In this document: positions 55,859 through 64,000 of the stretch, one piece after another
Layout: every line of letters begins with the position of its first letter
Numbering within the stretch: the first letter of the stretch is position 1
Assembly (NCBI RefSeq): GCF_015354345.1
Contig: NZ_JADKYS010000001.1
Span: 930,001 to 994,000 of the forward strand
Length of the DNA: 64,000 nt
Source: Methylophilus sp. 14
GTDB taxonomy: Bacteria > Pseudomonadota > Gammaproteobacteria > Burkholderiales > Methylophilaceae
Direction of reading: 5' to 3'
The notes under the pieces: generated by a model
What the model was told of the DNA's origin: nothing
Database searches by the model: none
The model's input: only the letters and a program-made list of their open reading frames with translations
Program-made: the position numbers and the translations under genes

Positions 55859-56314
55859 ATGAGCATCGCGCAAAACAAAAAAGCGTTTTTTGATTACTTT
55901 ATCGAAGAAAAGTACGAGGCCGGCCTGGTACTTGAAGGCTGGGAAGTCAAAGCCATACGCGATAACCGCACCAACCTTAAAGAGGCTTATGTGGTGGTGA
56001 TGCGTGGCGAGTTATACCTGATCGGTTGCCATATTACGCCACTGGGCGCTGCCTCTACACATATTCGTCCAGATGCCATCCGTACACGCAAGTTGCTGTT
56101 GCATCGTGAAGAAATCGACAAACTGATTGGCAAGGTGGAACGCGCGGGTTACACCATTGTGCCGCTGGATATGCACTTTACACGTGGCCGCATCAAAATC
56201 CAGATTGGCCTGGCTAAAGGTAAAAAGCAACACGACAAACGAGATACTGAAAAAGAACGTGACTGGAAGCGTGAGCAAAATCAATTGTTAAAAAACAAGC
56301 AACGTAGCCGCTAA
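55859..56314 (+). CDS. smpB: tmRNA-binding protein SmpB
   Basis: 151 residues. [20 protein letters not shown] near the N-terminus, [20 protein letters not shown], and the basic tail [20 protein letters not shown]. Brings tmRNA to stalled ribosomes. The ssrA gene is not in this window. Confidence 0.96.
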   Translation: MSIAQNKKAFFDYFIEEKYEAGLVLEGWEVKAIRDNRTNLKEAYVVVMRGELYLIGCHITPLGAASTHIRPDAIRTRKLLLHREEIDKLIGKVERAGYTIVPLDMHFTRGRIKIQIGLAKGKKQHDKRDTEKERDWKREQNQLLKNKQRSR

Positions 56315-56342
56315 CACCAGGCTTCAATGCTGACTTTTCCTA

Positions 56343-56373
56343 CGCATCCTCTTGGATGCGTTTTTGTTTTTTT
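56343..56373 (+). terminator. Terminator of smpB
   Basis: CGCATCC-TCTT-GGATGCG followed by a T-rich tract, 28 bp after the stop codon. Confidence 0.8.
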
Positions 56374-56541
56374 GGCCCTCAGTTTAGTTATCCTGCGGTA
56401 CGGTTGTTTTCGTAAATTATAAATATGTATAGTTTATGTTAATATTTGTTTGTTGGCGAGATGGTCTTGCTGGAGAATATTGGCTTGAGAGGCGCACTTG
56501 CTCAACGTTTTTTGATTTTTTTAAAAAAAAGGAACTTTGAT

Positions 56542-56760
56542 ATGCGTGAGTTAACACTTTCTGAAGTAGACGCAATTTCTGGCGGCTATTCGATTATTCC
56601 TGAATTTCCGACGTCTTTGGGCTTGGTTGGCGGTATTGCAACTATCTTAACGGCCACAGGTTTTATTATTGGCGTGGCAGGTGTCAATCTCGCTTTGGGT
56701 TTAAATGAAGCCCTGGGGATTGCAACACCGCGTGCGACATATCCAATTTTAGATATCTGA
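56542..56760 (+). CDS. Double-glycine-leader bacteriocin-like peptide 1
   Basis: 72 codons from ATG 56542, after AAAGGAAC. The leader MRELTLSEVDAISGG ends in GG, matching class II bacteriocin/microcin leaders cut by peptidase-containing ABC exporters. The expected mature peptide of 57 residues (YSIIPEFPTSLGLVGG...) is hydrophobic and Gly/Ala-rich, with a helix across IATILTATGFIIGVAGVNLA, and has no Cys. A longer in-frame reading from 56446 is rejected because the leader begins here. No exporter or immunity gene is adjacent. Paralogue at 56952. Confidence 0.75.
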   Translation: MRELTLSEVDAISGGYSIIPEFPTSLGLVGGIATILTATGFIIGVAGVNLALGLNEALGIATPRATYPILDI

Positions 56761-56951
56761 TTAAAACCGCAGACACACAGCGCGACAGAGCTCTTTTTTT
56801 AAATCAATATTGTTAATATTTATTAATAAATGTTGTTTTTATGTCATTAAATTGTGTTAACCTAAATTGGTTGGCGTTGACTTGAGTGGAGGAGATTCAC
56901 TGCTAAGCAGCCCGACTAATTTGATTAACAATCTAAAAAAAGGAAAAAATA

Positions 56952-57152
56952 ATGCGTGAATTAACAATGACTGAAGTGGAAGTGGTTTCTGGTGGCTTTT
57001 CCATTATTCCTGAGTTCCCAACATCATTGGGTCTGTTGGGTGGTGTGGCCACAATTTTGACTGGCGCTGGTTACATCATTGCCGTGGCAGGGACTAACCT
57101 GGCACTGGGCTTGAATGAAGCATTGGGTATTGCAACACCACGCCCGTTCTAA
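56952..57152 (+). CDS. Double-glycine-leader bacteriocin-like peptide 2
   Basis: 66 codons from ATG 56952, after AAAGGAAAAA. Leader MRELTMTEVEVVSGG. The 49 residues after GG differ from peptide 1 at eight positions; the end is shorter (TPRPF). The 191-bp gap to peptide 1 is AT-rich and looks like a separate promoter region. A good terminator follows. Two similar peptides suggest a two-component bacteriocin or a recent duplication. Confidence 0.75.
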   Translation: MRELTMTEVEVVSGGFSIIPEFPTSLGLLGGVATILTGAGYIIAVAGTNLALGLNEALGIATPRPF

Positions 57153-57172
57153 TTTAAGCTTTAAAAAGCAGG

Positions 57173-57207
57173 GCGCCATTGCAGACGATGCGATGGCGCT
57201 TTTTTTA
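57173..57207 (+). terminator. Terminator of the peptide genes
   Basis: GCGCCAT/ATGGCGC stem with an inner GC-rich loop and an eight-T run, 20 bp after peptide 2. The T run reaches the nnrD stop codon. Confidence 0.85.
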
Positions 57208-58074
57208 TGGCTGTTTATGTGGCGATTGCGCACAAATCTGCTGGCACTGGCGGATAGCTGCAGGGAGCAAGCCTGGCAAGTCTTCTGCAATTAAACCAGA
57301 CCCAAACAGTGTCGCGGCCTCGGCATGTAACCAGGCTGCCGCTGCGCAGGCTTCAAAGGCTGGCATGCCTTGCGCCAATAGGCCGGTGATGATGCCTGCC
57401 AGTACATCACCGCTACCAGCAGTGGCCAGGGTGGGCGGGGCGTTATTGTTGACGACTTGTCGGCCATCGGCTGCGGCGATCACGGTTTGTGCGCCTTTAA
57501 GCAGTACCACAGCTCCGGTTTGGCTGGCGGCAGCCTGTGTTTGCCTGATACGCAGGCTGAGTTCATGAGCAGGCGTGATGCCAAACAGCCGCGAAAACTC
57601 ACCATCATGCGGAGTGAGTACGCATGGTGCTGCGATGGATTGTGTCAGTCTGTCTGCGCGGCTTGCAAAGCTGGTCAGTGCATCCGCATCCATCACGACG
57701 GGCTTGCCGGTGCGTAACATCTGCAAGGTTGTTTCGGCCGTCTCTTCAGTGACGCCTGCGCCCGGCCCGATCAGATAAGCGCTGACTTTGTTGTCGTTTA
57801 TCAGTGTTGCGTGCTGCGCTGGGGTGGCGTAGGGCTTGGCCATGATGCTTAATAGCTGGCTGGCATAAATAGGGAAAGCAATCTCTGGCACGGCAATCGC
57901 TGTCAGGCCTGCGCCTATGCGTGCCGCGGCCAGTGCAGCCAGTCTGGCCGCGCCGGTAATCGGGTAGCCACCTTGAATCAGGGCGTGTCCACGGCGGTAT
58001 TTATGGCTAGTGGCATCCGGCTGCGGCAGCAAGTGTTGCCATAAGTCAGGGTGGTTGGTGATTTCGGTTTGCAT
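57205..58074 (-). CDS. nnrD: ADP-dependent NAD(P)H-hydrate dehydratase
   Basis: 289 residues from ATG 58074 (MQTEITNHPDLW); an upstream start at 58119 would add 15. Ribokinase-like fold with KYRRGHALIQGG, LIGPGAGVTEE, LTPHDGEFSRLFG and the catalytic TAGSGDVLAGIITGLLAQG. Repairs hydrated NAD(P)H. The epimerase half (NnrE) is not fused here. Confidence 0.92.
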   Translation of the reverse strand: MQTEITNHPDLWQHLLPQPDATSHKYRRGHALIQGGYPITGAARLAALAAARIGAGLTAIAVPEIAFPIYASQLLSIMAKPYATPAQHATLINDNKVSAYLIGPGAGVTEETAETTLQMLRTGKPVVMDADALTSFASRADRLTQSIAAPCVLTPHDGEFSRLFGITPAHELSLRIRQTQAAASQTGAVVLLKGAQTVIAAADGRQVVNNNAPPTLATAGSGDVLAGIITGLLAQGMPAFEACAAAAWLHAEAATLFGSGLIAEDLPGLLPAAIRQCQQICAQSPHKQP

Positions 58075-58185
58075 GCGCTGGATTGTAAGCCTGTATGCAG
58101 AAAATGACGAGCCAGCCATGGATTTTATCGCTCGCCTTCATTGTCGGCGCAGGGGCTTTACGGTAAAATGTTCTCCCGTCTGTAA

Positions 58186-59841
<1,656 letters not shown>

Positions 59842-59850
59842 GGGATTTTC

Positions 59851-60690
59851 ATGAAATTATGTGGTTTTGACGTTGGCCTGGAGCATCCGCTGTTTTTGAT
59901 CGCGGGTCCTTGTGTCATCGAATCCAAACAAATGGCGATTGATACGGCTGGCCAGTTAAAAGAAATGGCTGCGCGTATTGGCGTACCGTTTATTTACAAG
60001 TCTTCTTATGACAAAGCCAACCGTAGCTCGACCAAAACTTTCCGTGGTTTTGGCATGGACGAAGGTTTGAGAATTCTGGACGAGGTGCGTGCGCAAATCG
60101 GCGTGCCTATCCTGACTGACGTCCATACTGAAGAGCAGGTGCCGCACGTGGCAGCGGTGGTGGATGTATTGCAAACGCCAGCCTTCTTGTGCCGCCAGAC
60201 TGATTTTATTGTCGCCTGTGCCCAGTCCGGCAAACCGGTCAATATCAAAAAAGGTCAGTTTTTGGCGCCGGGCGATATGAAACAAGTGGTCAATAAGGCC
60301 AAAGAGGCTAACGGCGGCATCGACAACATTATGGTGTGCGAGCGCGGGGCTTCTTTCGGCTATAACACCCTGGTGTCTGATATGCGTGGCCTGGCGATTA
60401 TGCGTGAAACCCATTGCCCGGTGGTATTTGATGCCACCCACTCCGTGCAGCAACCTGGTGGGCAGGGCGACAAAAGCGGTGGTCAGCGTGAGTTCGTGCC
60501 AGTGTTGGCGCGTGCAGCGGTTGCCAGCGGCATTGCCGGTGTGTTTATGGAAACGCATCCAGACCCAAGTAAAGCCTTGTCAGACGGCCCGAATGCCTGG
60601 CCATTAGGCAAAATGGAAGATTTGCTGCATCTGCTGGTCGACCTCGACAAACTGGTGAAAAAAGCCGGTTTCGCAGAACAAACGCTTTAA
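59851..60690 (+). CDS. kdsA: 3-deoxy-8-phosphooctulonate synthase
   Basis: 279 residues. [30 protein letters not shown], and the active-site region [20 protein letters not shown]. Metal-independent class (Asn/Asp pattern). Joins arabinose-5-phosphate and PEP to make KDO-8-phosphate for LPS. Starts 9 bp after pyrG. Confidence 0.96.
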   Translation: MKLCGFDVGLEHPLFLIAGPCVIESKQMAIDTAGQLKEMAARIGVPFIYKSSYDKANRSSTKTFRGFGMDEGLRILDEVRAQIGVPILTDVHTEEQVPHVAAVVDVLQTPAFLCRQTDFIVACAQSGKPVNIKKGQFLAPGDMKQVVNKAKEANGGIDNIMVCERGASFGYNTLVSDMRGLAIMRETHCPVVFDATHSVQQPGGQGDKSGGQREFVPVLARAAVASGIAGVFMETHPDPSKALSDGPNAWPLGKMEDLLHLLVDLDKLVKKAGFAEQTL

Positions 60691-60715
60691 CACTTAAAAA
60701 AACAAAAAACTTTTA

Positions 60716-60822
60716 ACCGCCGATAAACGCAGATGCACGCAGATAAACTCTTGTTTGAGATCCGCTGCAAGAGTCAGGGCGCGCAAGCACAGGATCGGCG
60801 TTTATCTGCGTTTATCGGCGGT
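60716..60822. repeat. Long inverted repeat between kdsA and eno
   Basis: Left arm ACCGCCGATAAACGCAGAT (60716-60734) and the perfect 19-bp reverse complement ATCTGCGTTTATCGGCGGT (60804-60822). The AGATAAAC after the left arm and the GTTTATCT before the right arm extend the relation. It is the full form of the repeat at 48946. It lies between kdsA and eno and may act as a terminator or attenuator, although no clear T tract is present. Confidence 0.85.
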
Positions 60823-60843
60823 GAATAAGTTTTTAAATCTTGA

Positions 60844-62148
<1,305 letters not shown>

Positions 62149-62181
62149 CCGCAACCTCATTCAGGTCACTGATAGGTCAAC

Positions 62182-62514
62182 GTGCGTAAACTGACGGTCG
62201 TATTAGTGGTCCTGATTGCCCTGCTGCAATATCCGTTGTGGCTGGGCAAGGGCAGCTGGTTGCGCGTCTGGCAGTATTCGCAGCAGATCGAAGCGCATGA
62301 GAAGCGTAATGAGTATTACCGTCAGCGTAATGATACTTTGCGTGAAGAAGTGCGCGACCTGAAGCAAGGCCAATCAGCGATTGAAGAACGCGCACGTAGC
62401 GAGCTGGGGCTGGTCAAGCAGGATGAAGTGTTTTTTCAGGTGATTTCAGGTCAGTTTAGTAAAGACAAAACGCAGGTGCCGGATAAGTCTTCATCAGATG
62501 AACATTCCCAATAA
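62182..62514 (+). CDS. ftsB: Cell division protein FtsB
   Basis: 110 residues from GTG 62182. One membrane helix (about 4-22) is followed by a coiled coil (QIEAHEKRNEYYRQRNDTLR) and IEERARSELGLVKQDEVFF, the FtsB/DivIC signature. Bitopic divisome protein that joins FtsL and FtsQ. 33 bp after eno, as in many proteobacteria. Confidence 0.92.
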   Translation: MRKLTVVLVVLIALLQYPLWLGKGSWLRVWQYSQQIEAHEKRNEYYRQRNDTLREEVRDLKQGQSAIEERARSELGLVKQDEVFFQVISGQFSKDKTQVPDKSSSDEHSQ

Positions 62515-62542
62515 AAAACAGGCACCTAAGTGCCTGTTTTTT
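62513..62542. terminator. Bidirectional terminator after ftsB
   Basis: AAAAAACAGGCAC-CTAA-GTGCCTGTTTTTT, symmetrical; also serves the convergent PEP-CTERM gene. Confidence 0.88.
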
Positions 62543-62554
62543 ATTGGGAGGTGA

Positions 62555-63190
62555 CTATTTTGAAGATAAACGGGTGCGATACAATCTCAAGCCTGTCAAT
62601 CCAAGCATGCCCAAGGCGAGTAAGGAGAAAGTGTCAGGTTCAGGCACTGTAGAAATTACATAAAAAGCAAGGTCATATCCGTCGTCTGAGCCGTTATTAT
62701 TGGTATTTTGAATGGTCAGCGAGTAAATATTCTCAAATAACGCCAAACCACCAGCTGGGTTGTTAAGAGTCAGTTGGGTACCATTTAATGATAATCCGCT
62801 ATAATCTGTTGGAACAAGGCCAAAATTAATTGTATCCGTCGTATTATCATTACTTAGTGCAACCAGCAAAGCTTGCACTGGTTGTGCAAAAGTGATTGTA
62901 TAACTCATCGAGGGATGAAGGTTATCTGTGAGAACTGGCAGTGCAGCGAACTGAAAAGTGCCTTCAGTATTCGTTCTGCCTGACCACAAACTGGTTGGAC
63001 TAATACTCCAAGAGACTCCTCCACTTGTGCCAGACGCTGTGGCATCATCAGCAACACCTGCTATATTTGATCCTGTAGCATAACTGCTGATATCAAAAGC
63101 GAAATTATTGAGATTGATCTCTGCAATAGTCAAGGCGTGTGCTGGGCCAACAGTCCCCAGAAGAATAGCTAAACCAAACAGATGTTTCAT
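62555..63190 (-). CDS. PEP-CTERM sorting domain protein
   Basis: 211 residues. Signal peptide (LFGLAILLGTVGPAHA), a beta-rich Thr/Asn/Gly body and a C-terminal PEP-CTERM tail: VPEPDTFSLLALGMLGLTGL followed by RLYRTR. Such proteins are sorted by exosortase in bacteria that make exopolysaccharide. Probably surface or matrix protein; ligand unknown. Ends at the shared terminator with ftsB. Confidence 0.88.
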   Translation of the reverse strand: MKHLFGLAILLGTVGPAHALTIAEINLNNFAFDISSYATGSNIAGVADDATASGTSGGVSWSISPTSLWSGRTNTEGTFQFAALPVLTDNLHPSMSYTITFAQPVQALLVALSNDNTTDTINFGLVPTDYSGLSLNGTQLTLNNPAGGLALFENIYSLTIQNTNNNGSDDGYDLAFYVISTVPEPDTFSLLALGMLGLTGLRLYRTRLSSK

Positions 63191-63289
63191 CGCATGCCCC
63201 CTTTAATAGATAACTCAAGATAACATTGCAGAGGCAGGTAGTCAAATCCCGCTTGTTTGCTGAGAGCAGCGCTGTAAATAAAACTTGCG

Positions 63290-64000
63290 TTATTCTTTAT
63301 CGGGATTGATGTACGGCAACGGGTGCCATTGCAGGACGGCTTGCTGCCAGCTGACTGGTCCAGCCTCTTTCGACTCGAGGCGGCATTCGGCCAATACCCA
63401 CCAGGTATTGCCTGCTGCTGGTGCGACACGTACCAGTTGCCCGGCTTCCTGTTGCTGCGCATCCAGTAATACATCACCAGGCTGTGGCGCGTGTTCACTC
63501 GTGAGTTGTGCCAGCAGTGTGCGGCGTTTAACCTTGCCCAGGTAGTGCGTGCGTGCCACGATTTCCTGGCCGGTATAGCAGCCTTTTTTAAAGTTGATGC
63601 CATTCAAGGCATCCAGGTTGACCATTTGCGGTACAAACTGCTCTTTGGTGGCGGCATAGACTTGCGGAATGCCTGCCTGGATTTCCAATGCCTCCCACTG
63701 TGAGGTGCTGTTTGGCGTGAATGTAGCCGACAATGCTTGCCAGCTGGCTTGTGCTTGCTCGCTGGCGGCGACTAACAGCGCGCGCTGCTGTGCGCCTGTA
63801 TCTGCCAGGCGTATCAGGGTGCCGTGAGGCGTCTGTGCTTGTTGGTATGGCGTGGCAGGTAAGGCTTCCATGGTTGTTGCAAGTGTGTCGCTAGCCAGGC
63901 CTAAAGCCACGAGTCGCTCACTGGCGTCTTCTACCAGCACTTTGCTGCGCAGCACGTACATACGCAAGCGTTTGACCAGGTCTGGGATCAGGGCGCGCGG
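63290..64000 (-). CDS. ygfZ: YgfZ/GcvT-family folate-binding protein (5' end outside window)
   Basis: The reading frame stays open to the window edge (PRALIPDLVKRLRMYVLRSK), so the N-terminal part is missing. Contains the YgfZ signature NFKKGCYTGQEIVARTHYLG followed by KVKRRTL, with the essential Cys. Tetrahydrofolate-dependent helper of iron-sulfur cluster enzymes. About 236 residues are visible. Confidence 0.93.
   Translation of the reverse strand, partial: PRALIPDLVKRLRMYVLRSKVLVEDASERLVALGLASDTLATTMEALPATPYQQAQTPHGTLIRLADTGAQQRALLVAASEQAQASWQALSATFTPNSTSQWEALEIQAGIPQVYAATKEQFVPQMVNLDALNGINFKKGCYTGQEIVARTHYLGKVKRRTLLAQLTSEHAPQPGDVLLDAQQQEAGQLVRVAPAAGNTWWVLAECRLESKEAGPVSWQQAVLQWHPLPYINPDKE

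Noticed and set aside
63187-63603. 138-codon - strand frame overlapping the ygfZ 3' end
   Set aside because: It overlaps the conserved YgfZ signature in another frame and has no family similarity.

Overview
The window looks like chromosome of a betaproteobacterium, most likely a methylotroph of the Methylophilaceae (Methylophilus/Methylotenera type). This is inferred from about 50% GC with AT-rich islands, the order pyrG-kdsA-eno-ftsB, guaB-guaA, pqiABC, a cyanide-insensitive type bd oxidase, a PEP-CTERM protein, and the appearance of the housekeeping proteins. No methanol dehydrogenase or ribulose monophosphate gene is present to prove it. Both ends cut genes: hrpA on the left, a ygfZ-type gene on the right.

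Layout. 1-8.7 kb: hrpA with a palindromic repeat inserted in frame, a TonB-like proline-rich protein, then a KdpD/KdpE-like two-component pair beside the K+ transporter kup. 8.7-11 kb: EF-hand protein, UPF0114 membrane protein, an inverted-repeat-bounded intergenic element and a CobW-type GTPase. 11-15.6 kb: accessory cluster with an FRG-domain protein, a broken higA, hicBA, a MarR regulator with paired operators facing an MFS exporter, and a ParE/RelE-type toxin-antitoxin pair. 15.6-30 kb: two c-di-GMP proteins, a Kef-type antiporter behind a 16-bp perfect palindrome, a small lipoprotein, a BON-LysM protein, pqiABC, cydAB plus a 44-codon DUF2474 gene, and hipBA.

30.2-35.86 kb is a complete small integrative element in tRNA-Asn(GTT), bounded by an 85-bp direct repeat. 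It carries an integrase, an excisionase-like HTH gene, a rolling-circle/filamentous-phage type replication initiator behind three iteron-like repeats, and an AT-rich two-gene cargo (a UvrD-like helicase and an unknown 214-residue protein overlapping by 4 bp). The cargo is a good candidate for an undescribed anti-phage system. A second, decayed element sits at tRNA-Ser(CGA) (43.0-44.3 kb): a 22-bp copy of the tRNA 3' end, a lipoprotein gene and a 38-codon integrase remnant.

36-55.8 kb is mostly housekeeping: aminotransferase, serine protease, uvrB, galU, a purine phosphoribosyltransferase, a Cpx-like envelope stress locus, a YbiT-type ABC-F protein, a Gre-like factor without the usual catalytic tip, trpS, guaAB, rnfH and ratA. 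Between smpB and nnrD (56.5-57.2 kb) lie two tandem small genes for double-glycine-leader, bacteriocin-like peptides with nearly identical cores. Dispersed palindromic repeats occur inside hrpA and beside ybiT, guaA and eno.
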